Positions 1 through 7,232 of a DNA stretch of 64,000 nt are shown here, piece after piece (positions within the stretch are counted from its first letter, which is position 1; each line of letters begins with the position of its first letter). The stretch is taken from assembly GCF_027568395.1 (NCBI RefSeq), contig NZ_JANKZL010000008.1:186001-250000 (forward strand), read 5' to 3'. The translations under genes and the position numbers were made by a program. The DNA comes from Aminobacter sp. HY435 (GTDB taxonomy: Bacteria > Pseudomonadota > Alphaproteobacteria > Rhizobiales > Rhizobiaceae). The notes below the pieces were generated by a model. It was not told the origin of the DNA, did not search any database, and saw only the letters and a list, made by a program, of their open reading frames with translations.

Positions 1-291
1 GCTGTCGACAGGCTGCTGGCTCCAGATCAGGCCCATTGCCGAGACTTCCGCATAGTCGCCGCCGACCGGAGCGTCACGGGTCAGGTCGACGACGCCCTGC
101 GCGTCGGCCATGAAGGTCGCCTGGCTCATCCAGACGACGCCGCGCGCCCGCTCGGTGCGGGCGGAGATGGCGACAAGCTCGTCGGCAGCGAGGCCGGAGA
201 CGACGATGCGGCGCGGCTCGTCGATGAGGCCATCGACAGGATCGATAAAAAGGACAGGCGCGGACACAGGCTTTGTCGTCATCTGGATCAT
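1..291 (-). CDS. Acyl-CoA thioesterase/BAAT family protein, N-terminal part (cut by window edge)
   Basis: Only the first 97 codons are present; the gene runs off the left edge. The visible residues fit the N-terminal domain of the acyl-CoA thioesterase/bile acid-CoA:amino acid N-acyltransferase family: a beta strand I-V-V-S-G-L (29-34), then D-A-P-V-G-G-D-Y (73-80) and M-G-L-I-W-S (86-91). Family members hydrolyse acyl-CoA or transfer the acyl group to an amino acid such as glycine or taurine. The catalytic Ser/Asp/His lie in the missing half, so the activity cannot be decided. ATG at 291 follows a weak purine-rich site; ATG at 282 is the alternative. It is the last visible gene of the operon that starts with the binding protein at 4606. 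Confidence 0.75.
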   Translation of the reverse strand, partial: MIQMTTKPVSAPVLFIDPVDGLIDEPRRIVVSGLAADELVAISARTERARGVVWMSQATFMADAQGVVDLTRDAPVGGDYAEVSAMGLIWSQQPVDS

Positions 292-319
292 TATCTCTGC
301 AGGTGGGTGGCCGGCGTGG

Positions 320-1234
320 TCATCGGCCTGCCGGGCCGGTCATGCTGGCGAGATAGGTGTCGAGACGCTGTGCGAAATCGCCGTCAAGTTCGGCGTCGAT
401 CGACAGGCTGCCGCCGCGCGGCCAGTGCCCGCCGCCATCCACCCAATCGCTCTTCAACCCGGCAAGCCTGGCTTGCCAGTCGATGCCCTTTTCGGCACGG
501 GCCGGATCGAAGGCGAGGATGAACACGCCGCGGCCCTTCGGATCATCCCTGCCGCCGCCGGCGACGCCGGCCATGAGCTCGACCACGAGCCCGAGCAGCG
601 AGCCGATCTGGCCGCCGCGCGGCAGCAACGCCGCAACCTCTGATGCAATGCTGGTCGGCCGACCTTCGCCGTCGAGAGCAATTCCTTCAGGCAATGGAGC
701 GCCGGAAGCGCGGGCATTGCGGATGTCGGCCATGGTGGTGGTGCTGGTGGCGACGTCGATGACGATGCGGTTCGCGCCTTGCCCGATGGCAAGCGCCAGC
801 GGATTGGTGCCGATCACCGGACGGCTGCCGCCATGTGGCGCGACGAAAGGCGGGCCCTCGGCACCGGCGATAGCAAGGAGACCCGCATCGGCGAGATGGC
901 GGACGAAGGGGGCGAGCCGGCCAAAGCCCCTGACGCCGCGCAGGAAGACGGCGGCGATGCCGAACCGTCGGGCGGCTTCGACCAGGTCGAGCGTGGCGCT
1001 GGCGACCGCCAGGGGCGCAAAGCAGGAAGAACTGTCGAGCCAACTTATGGCCTGCGAGCCCTCGCGTGCCGGCACCGGGGCAGCGTCCGCCGACCATTCG
1101 TCGAGCATGGCGATGCCGAAGCGTGGCTGGCCGAGCGCATCGGCCTCGACCAGCGCCGAGGCCGCGAGCCTGGCAGCCGGGCTGCCGCCGAGCGCAGCCG
1201 ACAGCCGGTCTACCGCATCAGGGATCGCGATCAT
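320..1234 (-). CDS. Ldh-family (malate/L-lactate/sulfolactate dehydrogenase-like) oxidoreductase, divergent
   Basis: 304 residues, shorter than the 330-350 usual for the NAD(P)-dependent Ldh_2 family (malate, L-lactate, ureidoglycolate, sulfolactate and delta-1-piperideine-2-carboxylate enzymes). The cofactor-site block H-G-G-S-R-P-V-I-G-T-N-P-L-A (134-147) is clear. The region that normally reads N-H-F-G, with the catalytic His, reads V-R-G-F-G here (101-105), and the N-terminal S-H-G-x-x-R motif is also not recognisable. Either this is a divergent subgroup or it catalyses something else. The start ATG overlaps the stop of the upstream regulator by 4 bases (ATGA), which indicates translational coupling. 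The thioesterase/BAAT gene follows after 28 bases. Confidence 0.75.
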   Translation of the reverse strand: MIAIPDAVDRLSAALGGSPAARLAASALVEADALGQPRFGIAMLDEWSADAAPVPAREGSQAISWLDSSSCFAPLAVASATLDLVEAARRFGIAAVFLRGVRGFGRLAPFVRHLADAGLLAIAGAEGPPFVAPHGGSRPVIGTNPLALAIGQGANRIVIDVATSTTTMADIRNARASGAPLPEGIALDGEGRPTSIASEVAALLPRGGQIGSLLGLVVELMAGVAGGGRDDPKGRGVFILAFDPARAEKGIDWQARLAGLKSDWVDGGGHWPRGGSLSIDAELDGDFAQRLDTYLASMTGPAGR

Positions 1235-1944
1235 TCGGCTGGGCTCCTTGCTGTGCCGCCAAGCTGGATCTCGCTTTCCGACAGGTAGCCAAGCGTCATC
1301 AGGCGCTCGATCAGGAACTCCCGGGAGTGCTTGATATGATCGAACTCGATCGTCGCGGCCCGCTCGCCATCGCCGGCTTCGATCGCATCGACGAGTGCCG
1401 TGTGCTCATCGGAATGCTCGCCCGTCTTGACCGTGAAATCGATGGCGAAGCGCAGCAGGCGCTCGAGCTCGTCGAACAGGCTCTCCGAGAGCGCGACGAA
1501 GCGCTTGTTGCGGCTGCAGCGGGCAATAGTGAGGTGAAAGCGCCGCGCCACCTGCTGCATGGTGCCGATATCCATCGGCTCGGAATATTCCCTGACGATC
1601 TGGCGCAGCAGGGCTATTTCCGCCGGTGTGGCGTAGCGCGCCGCCTGGCGGGCCGCATGCGGCCCGATCGCCGAGCGCATGTCGAGGATATCGTGCACGG
1701 CCTGGAAGGTGATCGGCGCGACGCGATAGCCGCTGCGCGGCAGGATCGTGACCAGCCCGTCAGCGGCGAGCCTCTGCATGGCATCGCGCACCGGCGTCTT
1801 CGAGACCTCGTACTGGCTGGCGATGGAGGCAGCATCGAGCGTCGTCCCCGGCACGATCTCGCAGCGCATGATCTCCTGGCGCAGAGCCAGGTAGATGCGC
1901 TCCGAAACCGGTGCATGGGCGGTGGGGTCGGCCTCAACGGTCAT
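1231..1944 (-). CDS. GntR-family transcriptional regulator with FCD-type ligand domain
   Basis: 237 residues. The N-terminal winged helix-turn-helix (about 15-80) shows the GntR signature: I-Y-L-A-L-R-Q-E-I-M, then P-G-T-T-L, V-S-K-T-P-V-R-D-A and D-G-L-V-T-I-L-P. The C-terminal helical part (about 90-220) has the R-x-x-F-H pattern and later His residues typical of the metal-binding FCD domain of the FadR subfamily, which senses small acids. ATG at 1944 was chosen because homology begins just after it; the frame stays open upstream. It lies inside the operon between transporter and enzymes and probably controls it. The palindrome at 4665-4682 is the likely operator, by inference. Confidence 0.88.
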   Translation of the reverse strand: MTVEADPTAHAPVSERIYLALRQEIMRCEIVPGTTLDAASIASQYEVSKTPVRDAMQRLAADGLVTILPRSGYRVAPITFQAVHDILDMRSAIGPHAARQAARYATPAEIALLRQIVREYSEPMDIGTMQQVARRFHLTIARCSRNKRFVALSESLFDELERLLRFAIDFTVKTGEHSDEHTALVDAIEAGDGERAATIEFDHIKHSREFLIERLMTLGYLSESEIQLGGTARSPAE

Positions 1945-1966
1945 GAGCTTGTGTTCCTCAGCCCAC

Positions 1967-2782
1967 TCAGTGCTTCGCCCAGGGCACGAAACGTCGCTCC
2001 AGCGCCTCGAGCGCAAGGATGGTGAGATAGCCCATGGCCGAAATGGCGACGATGCCGACGAACATGCGCGACACCGCGAAGGTCTGCCACGATGCCCAGA
2101 TGAAGAAGCCGACGCCACTGCGCGCGCCGAGGAACTCGGCGGCCGCGATGATGATATAGGACGAGCCGGCGGCGAGCTTCAGTCCGGTGAAGATGCTCGG
2201 CAGCGCTGCTGGGAAAGCGATGCGCCGGAAGATCTGCAGCCTGGTCGCGCCGGCATTCTTGGCGACGTCCATGTAGATCTGAGGCGTCTGCATCACCCCG
2301 CCCATGGTGTTGTAGAACATGAGGAAGAACACGCCGATGGCGATGACGACGAACTTCGATGCGTCGCCGACGCCGAAGATCAGCAGGATCAGCGGCAGGA
2401 TGGCGATCTTCGGCACGGGATAGAGCGCCGCGAAGATCGGTCCAAGCATCCGGCGCACCGGCCGCGACAGGCCGAGGATCAGCCCCATGATGATCCCTGG
2501 CACGGCGCCCATGACATAACCGATGCCGACGCGACGCAGCGTGGCGCCGATATGGTCGAACAGTTCGAAGCTTACGATCATGCGCCAGGCGGTGCCGGCA
2601 ATCGCGCTCGGCGCCGGGAAGAAGCGCCGGTCTATCAGATTGAACTGGCTGCACAGCTCCCAAAGCAGCAGCAGCAGCAGCGGGCTGAAATAGGAAACAA
2701 GGCGGAAGATCCGTTCGCGGCGGGCCGGCGCCTTCAGCCGGCGCCATTGCTCGTCCGTCAACGTCAAGGGAGTGGCACTCAT
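1967..2782 (-). CDS. ABC transporter permease, SsuC/TauC type
   Basis: 271 residues with about six membrane segments. The first segment is rich in Leu (about 32-42), and the EAA loop that contacts the ATPase shows as N-A-G-A-T-R-L-Q-I-F-R-R-I-A-F-P (about 177-192). This is the inner-membrane channel of a nitrate/sulfonate/taurine-type importer. Its ATG lies one base after the ATPase stop codon and the regulator follows after 22 bases, so all are in one transcript. The substrate cannot be read from the sequence. Confidence 0.9.
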   Translation of the reverse strand: MSATPLTLTDEQWRRLKAPARRERIFRLVSYFSPLLLLLLWELCSQFNLIDRRFFPAPSAIAGTAWRMIVSFELFDHIGATLRRVGIGYVMGAVPGIIMGLILGLSRPVRRMLGPIFAALYPVPKIAILPLILLIFGVGDASKFVVIAIGVFFLMFYNTMGGVMQTPQIYMDVAKNAGATRLQIFRRIAFPAALPSIFTGLKLAAGSSYIIIAAAEFLGARSGVGFFIWASWQTFAVSRMFVGIVAISAMGYLTILALEALERRFVPWAKH

Positions 2783-2783
2783 C

Positions 2784-3587
2784 TCAGGCTCCCGCTGGAG
2801 AGGCCAGCAGACGCCAGACCTCGTATGTCATGTCCCAGAACCGCTTGTCGCGCCGCATCTCGACAACGTCGCGCGGCCGCTCGAAGGGAACCGTCAGATT
2901 GGCGACCAATGTGCCGGGTCGCGGCGACATGACGATCACGCGGTCGGCCAGCGTCAGCGCCTCATCGACACTGTGGGTGATGAAGACGACGGTCTTGCCG
3001 GTCGTCTCCCAGATGCGCAGCAGCTCCTGCTGCAGGACGAGCCGGGTCTGCTCGTCGAGCGCGCCGAAGGGTTCGTCCATCAAGAGGATCTCGCGGTCGT
3101 CGACCAGGGCGCGCGCCACGGACACGCGCTGCTTCATGCCACCTGACAACTGGTGGGGGCGCGCCTTGGCAAAGTCGGTGAGGCCGGTCAGCGCCAACAG
3201 CTCGCTGACGCGCGCCTCCTGCTTTGCCCGAGAGACGCCCTTCAGGCTCAGCGGGAAGGCGATGTTCTCCGACACCGTCAGCCATGGCAGCACGGAGGCT
3301 TCCTGGAAGACCATGGCCGGCGGGGTCGCGCTGTTCAGCTTCACCGTGCCGCCGAGCTGCTGCTCGAGGTCGGCGAGGATGCGCAGGACCGTGGTCTTGC
3401 CGCAGCCGCTCGGCCCGACGATGCAGACGAACTCGCCGCGCGCCACCGAGAAGCTGACATCGGAGACGGCCACGGTGACGCGGTCGCCTTCGCTGTCATA
3501 GAAGGCCTTGGTCAGATGGCTGACCTCGATGGCCGGCGGCGCCGCTTTCGCCGCGGACGGATGCACTGCCTCCCCCACGGCTGCCAT
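2784..3587 (-). CDS. ABC transporter ATP-binding protein, SsuB/TauB type
   Basis: 267 residues. Walker A G-P-S-G-C-G-K-T-T (58-66), Q-loop F-Q-E, signature L-S-G-G-M-K-Q-R (147-154), Walker B/D-loop L-L-M-D-E-P-F-G-A-L-D and switch His in F-I-T-H-S are all intact. The L-P-W-L-T-V-S-E-N-I stretch after the Q-loop is typical of the nitrate/sulfonate/taurine group. It powers import through the permease encoded next. ATG at 3587 overlaps the binding-protein stop by one base (TGATG). A GTG one codon upstream (3590) would give a 4-base overlap and is also possible. Confidence 0.93.
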   Translation of the reverse strand: MAAVGEAVHPSAAKAAPPAIEVSHLTKAFYDSEGDRVTVAVSDVSFSVARGEFVCIVGPSGCGKTTVLRILADLEQQLGGTVKLNSATPPAMVFQEASVLPWLTVSENIAFPLSLKGVSRAKQEARVSELLALTGLTDFAKARPHQLSGGMKQRVSVARALVDDREILLMDEPFGALDEQTRLVLQQELLRIWETTGKTVVFITHSVDEALTLADRVIVMSPRPGTLVANLTVPFERPRDVVEMRRDKRFWDMTYEVWRLLASPAGA

Positions 3588-4606
3588 CACTTCTTGCTAG
3601 CAAGCAGGTCGTTGGCAGCTTTCAGCAGATCGAGACGATAGACGGCGTCGATCTTGGCCTGGCCCTCGTATTCGAGCGTGCCGCGCTTGCGGAAGAACTC
3701 CTCCTGCTCGCGCACCGAAGCCATGTCGATGGCGCCATCCTCGGAACGGACGGTATAGGGAATGCCGCGCAGCGTGTCGGGCTCGGTTCCGGTGTATTTC
3801 GAAACCACCGTAACGACCTTGTCGTCCTGCCATCCGCCATTGTCGAGCAGGCGGGCAGCCTTGAGATAGCCGGCCATGAAGCGCACCACCAAATCCTCGT
3901 TGGCGGCGACAAAATCCTGGTTGAAGGCGATCAGGCCGAGCTCGGTACCGAAGGTGTGGTCCTCGACCAGCCGGCGGCCAAGCCCCTGCTTCTCGAGCTG
4001 CTGGGCGAAGGGTTCGATGCTCCAGCCTGCCTCGAGCGCGCCATTGGCGAAGGCGGCCGCAGTCGCGGGGGGCGGCAGGAAGACCGCCTCGACGTCATCG
4101 ATGGTCAGCCCGCCCTTTTCCAGGGCCTTGGCCGTGGAATACATGCCGAAGCCGCCCGGGCCGGGAATGCCGACGCGCTTGCCCTTGAGGTCCGCGACAG
4201 TCTTGATCCCTTCGTCCCAGGCCTTCTGCGAAACCATGAAGGGCGACGGCGAGGGGACCGTTGCCGGCATCCGGGCCAGGGTGGCGATGATCGCAACGGT
4301 GGCGCCACGGTCGAGCGCGTTGAAGAGGCTGGCGCCCCAGGTCGCGCCGCCGGCCTCGATGTTGCCGGAGGCGAGCATCTGGATGGTCTCGGCCGTGTCG
4401 CCCTTCGGCGAAAGCGTCACGTCGACGCCGAACTCGTCGAAGTATCCAAATTCCTTGGCAACGAAGAACGGTGCGTAGTCGGCATAGGGCGAGTAGAGGA
4501 ACTCGAGCTTCGGCTGCGTTTGCGCCCATGCAGGCAGCGCCAAGCAGGGTGCCAGAGCGGCGGCAACCGCGACGGCCATGAGGCCACGACGAGTGATTGA
4601 AGACAT
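3587..4606 (-). CDS. ABC transporter substrate-binding protein, NMT1/SsuA-like
   Basis: 339 residues. The N-terminus has an Arg-Arg pair (6-7), a hydrophobic core and A-W-A just before the mature protein, like a Tat or Sec signal peptide, so export to the periplasm is expected. The mature part opens with P-Y-A-D-Y-A-P-F-F-V-A-K-E-F-G-Y-F and has K-G-K-R-V-G-I-P-G-P, the pattern of the NMT1/SsuA/THI5-like family that binds sulfonates, nitrate, pyrimidine precursors or aromatic acids. It is the first gene of the operon. The ligand is unknown. The downstream BAAT-like and Ldh-like genes might suggest a sulfonate or an acyl-amino acid, but only as speculation. Confidence 0.88.
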   Translation of the reverse strand: MSSITRRGLMAVAVAAALAPCLALPAWAQTQPKLEFLYSPYADYAPFFVAKEFGYFDEFGVDVTLSPKGDTAETIQMLASGNIEAGGATWGASLFNALDRGATVAIIATLARMPATVPSPSPFMVSQKAWDEGIKTVADLKGKRVGIPGPGGFGMYSTAKALEKGGLTIDDVEAVFLPPPATAAAFANGALEAGWSIEPFAQQLEKQGLGRRLVEDHTFGTELGLIAFNQDFVAANEDLVVRFMAGYLKAARLLDNGGWQDDKVVTVVSKYTGTEPDTLRGIPYTVRSEDGAIDMASVREQEEFFRKRGTLEYEGQAKIDAVYRLDLLKAANDLLASKK

Positions 4607-4658
4607 GCGCGAGACTCCTCCTGTACCGCGTGCAGCCGATCGCGTGATCGGAGACGAA

Positions 4659-4687
4659 TGCTTACAACTGATGCATCAGTTGCGCAA
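4659..4687 (-). promoter_or_regulatory. Promoter of the ABC/GntR operon with an 18-bp palindromic operator
   Basis: CAACTGATGCATCAGTTG at 4665-4682 is a perfect 18-base palindrome. On the minus strand it fills the 17-base spacer between a possible -35 TTGCGC (4682-4687) and a possible -10 TAAGCA (4659-4664), 50-80 bases before the binding-protein start at 4606. A site in this place would let a repressor block RNA polymerase. The GntR protein of the operon is the obvious candidate. The promoter hexamers are weak; the palindrome is certain. Confidence 0.6.
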
Positions 4688-4993
4688 TCTGATATTTCTA
4701 TTGCCTGCGAAGCCGCCCGGCGCCTGGAATCTTGCCGGGTGTCTTCCAAATGTCCGCTGGCCGGACCTTATGAAAATGCAGCCGACCATCGCGCCAGATT
4801 GCGATGCAATGGCAGCGCTTCGAGCCAACATGCCGAGCGGTTCACGGTCAGAGCCTCGGATGACTCTGCCCGTGTTTTGAGGTACAAAGAAGCTGGACCT
4901 TCGGGATGCGACTTTGGCATCATGTCTTGAAGAAGACGGGTACCGTGGCCGCATTCGTCTCCGCAGCTGGCAGTCTGGGGAAAGGAAGTGGCC
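4688..4993. other. Intergenic stretch before the secreted-protein islet
   Basis: About 300 bases between the divergent promoter at 4.66 kb and the small lipoprotein gene. Open frames here are short, lack ribosome sites and show no family pattern. The stretch looks more AT-rich than its surroundings and presumably holds the promoter of the downstream plus-strand genes. No hexamers convincing enough to call were found. Confidence 0.4.
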
Positions 4994-5302
4994 ATGAACT
5001 ATTTCTGCAACGGTGCATTCTTGCTTTGGGGAGCACTTGCGCTCGCAGCATGTTCCGAGACGACGGCGCAAGCGCCTGCTACGGCAATGCGTACCGGGAG
5101 CGCCCCGGACGAGCAAGCGTGCGAGCGTGCGGTGACCCGTCAGAGCAACAATCCGGACGTTGTGACCCTGAGCTCCGATATGTCGCAAGACAACACCGAG
5201 GTGATCGTCGGCGTCGGGCAGAATCGCGCGAAGTGGCGCTGCCTTGTCTCGGGCGGCAAGGTGGCCGAGGTCACGTCGATGACGGACGAAGGCGCACTAT
5301 AG
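4994..5302 (+). CDS. Small putative lipoprotein with a W-R-C-L domain
   Basis: 102 residues. A hydrophobic N-terminus ends in A-L-A-A-C (lipobox, Cys20), so a lipid-anchored envelope protein is likely. The mature part has a two-Cys domain (Cys43, Cys83) with the pattern L-S-S-D-M-S-Q-D-N-T-E-V, W-R-C-L, and G-K-V-A-E-V. The same pattern occurs in the first domain of the next protein (5392-6018), so the two genes are paralogous there. ATG at 4994 was chosen because AAAGGAAG lies 5-6 bases upstream; an in-frame GTG at 4988 would overlap that site. I do not recognise a named function. The context suggests an envelope or periplasmic protective role. Confidence 0.7.
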   Translation: MNYFCNGAFLLWGALALAACSETTAQAPATAMRTGSAPDEQACERAVTRQSNNPDVVTLSSDMSQDNTEVIVGVGQNRAKWRCLVSGGKVAEVTSMTDEGAL

Positions 5303-5328
5303 ATCCAGTAGACAGGACGAGTAAACCG

Positions 5329-5346
5329 AGGCTCCAACCGGAGCCT
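5329..5346 (+). terminator. Short stem-loop between two islet genes
   Basis: AGGCTCC-AACC-GGAGCCT forms a perfect 7-bp stem with a 4-base loop, 27 bases after the stop of the small lipoprotein gene. It is followed by TCAA rather than a T run, so it may be an mRNA-stabilising or weak terminator hairpin rather than a strong terminator. Confidence 0.45.
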
Positions 5347-5391
5347 TCAACGGCATTGCCGAAGTCTCTTGGTCCAACCCTCGGAGGTGAT

Positions 5392-6018
5392 ATGGCAAAC
5401 GTCGCAAGAATTGCGCTGGTTCTGGCTGGCGTAATGGTTGTCGCTATCCCGACTCTTGCCGACGAGCAGGCGGCCATCGACGGCTGCATCGATCGCGTGC
5501 GGCAGGTTGGTGGCCCCGATGCCGCCAATGGCGGCCAGATCATCAGTTCCGACTTCTCGCAAGCCGGTACGCTGGTGATGCTACGAGATGCCGGAGGCAC
5601 GGTCTGGCGCTGCCTGGCCGCAAATGACGGGACCGTTGAGGAACTCAGCGTTTCCGAGGCTGCCGACGACGGAAATGGCGCCATGGCCGGAAGCGCCGAA
5701 GGCGTCACGGATACTGTAAACGTCAAGTTCGCGAGGGGCAGGAGCGAAGCATCATACAAATCTTCGCTGACGCCCGGGAGCAGTAGACGCTATGTGCTCG
5801 GTGCGCGAAATGGACAATTCCTCACGGTCCAGGTTGTGCCTGGCGGGTCCGGCATCTCATACCAGATCTTCAATCCCGACCGGTCGTTCCTGCTGGACAT
5901 GATGAGCCCCGACAAGGCCTACACCGGCCAGCTGTGGCAGACGGGAAACCACGTCGTCGAGGTCATCAATCGCGGACGTCAGACGGCATCCTTCCAGATC
6001 GACATCGGCATCAAGTGA
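5392..6018 (+). CDS. Exported two-domain protein: W-R-C-L domain plus PliG-like domain
   Basis: 208 residues with a signal peptide (1-23, ending T-L-A). Residues about 25-90 repeat the domain of the upstream lipoprotein (Cys32, I-S-S-D-F-S-Q-A-G-T, W-R-C-L at 72-75). Residues about 108-208 resemble the neighbouring 141-residue protein: V-K-F-A-R-G at the start, Y-V-L-G-A-R-N-G-Q, a Y-Q-I-F-N strand, T-G-N-H-V-V-E-V, and F-Q-I-D-I-G-I at the end. That is the pattern of bacterial inhibitors of g-type lysozyme (PliG-like). A strong site (CGGAGGTGAT) precedes ATG 5392; the frame is open upstream but has no other good start. The function is inferred from the pattern, not established. Confidence 0.72.
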   Translation: MANVARIALVLAGVMVVAIPTLADEQAAIDGCIDRVRQVGGPDAANGGQIISSDFSQAGTLVMLRDAGGTVWRCLAANDGTVEELSVSEAADDGNGAMAGSAEGVTDTVNVKFARGRSEASYKSSLTPGSSRRYVLGARNGQFLTVQVVPGGSGISYQIFNPDRSFLLDMMSPDKAYTGQLWQTGNHVVEVINRGRQTASFQIDIGIK

Positions 6019-6032
6019 TCGAAAGTCACGCC

Positions 6033-6458
6033 ATGGCCAGGACGTTCAGATCAAAGTTCGCAGCGCTGGCGCTTCTTCTTGCGAGCACTCTTGCGGGATC
6101 GGCATCGGCCCAGGAAAGTACGAAGATCCATTTCCCGGCAGGGGCCAGCGGCACGACAGTGAGTGGCGCGATAGTCGGTCACGACTACTTCGACTATTTG
6201 CTTGGAGCGCGTGCCGAACAGACGGCGTCCGCCTCGATCCAGGTCGAAAAAACCAATGGCGACGGGACGATCTACTTCAACATCCTTCCGCCGGGCAGCC
6301 AGAACGAGGCCATCTTCATCGGCTCGATGTCCACCGATGGACGCGCGAATTTGGTACTGCCCCGAGATGGCGACTACCGGATCCGGGTCTACCTGATGGG
6401 CAATGACCAGGACACCGGCAAGCGGGTCGAGTTTTCGCTGCGCGTTTCGGTGAACTGA
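6033..6458 (+). CDS. Putative periplasmic inhibitor of g-type lysozyme (PliG-like)
   Basis: 141 residues. The signal peptide (1-26) ends A-S-A before Q-E-S. The mature protein reads like the PliG family: I-H-F-P-A-G-A-S-G-T near the start, Y-F-D-Y-L-L-G-A-R-A-E-Q-T, I-Y-F-N-I-L-P-P-G-S-Q-N-E-A-I-F, then D-G-D-Y-R-I-R-V-Y-L-M and a final beta strand F-S-L-R-V-S-V. PliG proteins sit in the periplasm and block goose-type lysozyme, protecting the cell wall from host or predator enzymes. The gene starts 14 bases after the previous stop, so it is probably cotranscribed. No strong ribosome site is seen at ATG 6033. Recognition is from memory of the family pattern. Confidence 0.68.
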   Translation: MARTFRSKFAALALLLASTLAGSASAQESTKIHFPAGASGTTVSGAIVGHDYFDYLLGARAEQTASASIQVEKTNGDGTIYFNILPPGSQNEAIFIGSMSTDGRANLVLPRDGDYRIRVYLMGNDQDTGKRVEFSLRVSVN

Positions 6459-6503
6459 AAAGAGCCTGGTATCACCGGGACCTCACAAAGGGAGAGGATC
6501 GCA

Positions 6504-6839
6504 ATGAAAAAATTCGTGCTGGCCATCGGGGTCGTGGCACTCGTCGCTTCGGCGACCGCCGCGCTCGCGGCCGACCAGAACCATATGCTCGACGCTTGCC
6601 GCGCCTATGCCTCGAAACACCTTCACGTAGATGCGAGCATCATCAACGTGAAATATGAGGGGCAGAGAACCGACGGCACACATGCCGTCAACGGCGACAC
6701 CGAAACGTCGCCTCCGATGACGTTCCAATGCTCCTTCCGCGCGGATGGCAAGCGCGTCGTGCGTTGGGTGCACGATTCACCCAAAGGATGTCCAGCCGAT
6801 GTGTCCGAAGCGAACCGGTACCTCTATCCGGACTGCTGA
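6504..6839 (+). CDS. Small exported protein of the islet, unknown function
   Basis: 111 residues. A clear signal peptide (Met-Lys-Lys, hydrophobic core, A-L-A-A at about 20-23) is followed by a mature region of about 88 residues with four Cys: A-C-R-A-Y near 32, F-Q-C-S-F, K-G-C-P and the C-terminal D-C. The order of an early Cys-Ala helix, beta strands and an aromatic/Cys element recalls the W-R-C-L domain of the two upstream genes, but identity is too low to claim homology by eye. GGGAGAGG lies about 7 bases before ATG 6504. No named function is recognised. Confidence 0.7.
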   Translation: MKKFVLAIGVVALVASATAALAADQNHMLDACRAYASKHLHVDASIINVKYEGQRTDGTHAVNGDTETSPPMTFQCSFRADGKRVVRWVHDSPKGCPADVSEANRYLYPDC

Positions 6840-6840
6840 A

Positions 6841-7203
6841 TTGCCCGATCTGCACGCCGCCAGGCTACGCGTGTCGGTACCAACGCTCGCGTGCGTGGCT
6901 GCCGCTGTCGGGATCGCATTGCCGATCCCGGCAGCAATGGCGACGTCGGGCCCCGGTTGCCTGGTAGTTGTCAACGTTGCGGCGGATGACGTTCTCAACG
7001 TGCGCTCCCAGGCTTCTGCCGCGTCGGCAATCGTGGATCGGCTGATGCCCGGTCGGCACGGCATCGTCCATCTCGACGGGACCTGCGTTCCGGCGTCGGC
7101 CGCGTGGGGCAGCCGATGGTGCCCAATCACGCACTACAGCGGGGACAGGACAACACATGGCTGGGTGAAGGCCCGGTTCGTGCGCGACAGCGACTGCCCA
7201 TAG
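6841..7203 (+). CDS. Exported SH3b-domain protein
   Basis: 120 residues from the TTG at 6841, two bases after the previous stop. This start gives a signal peptide with Arg residues, a hydrophobic stretch and A-M-A before the mature part; GTG at 6871 would lose the positive charges. The mature part is a bacterial SH3 domain: D-V-L-N-V-R-S-Q-A-S, then I-V-D-R-L-M-P-G, W-C-P-I-T-H, and H-G-W-V-K-A-R-F-V. Extra Cys pairs probably form disulfides. SH3b domains often bind cell-wall peptides, which fits a peptidoglycan theme with the PliG-like neighbours. Start choice is uncertain. Confidence 0.72.
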   Translation: MPDLHAARLRVSVPTLACVAAAVGIALPIPAAMATSGPGCLVVVNVAADDVLNVRSQASAASAIVDRLMPGRHGIVHLDGTCVPASAAWGSRWCPITHYSGDRTTHGWVKARFVRDSDCP

Positions 7204-7232
7204 CGAGAGAATCGCCGGAGGCGATGCCAGTG

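Noticed and set aside
4676-5188. 170-codon minus-strand frame before the islet
   Set aside because: Overlaps the operon promoter and the small lipoprotein gene, with no family pattern or ribosome site.
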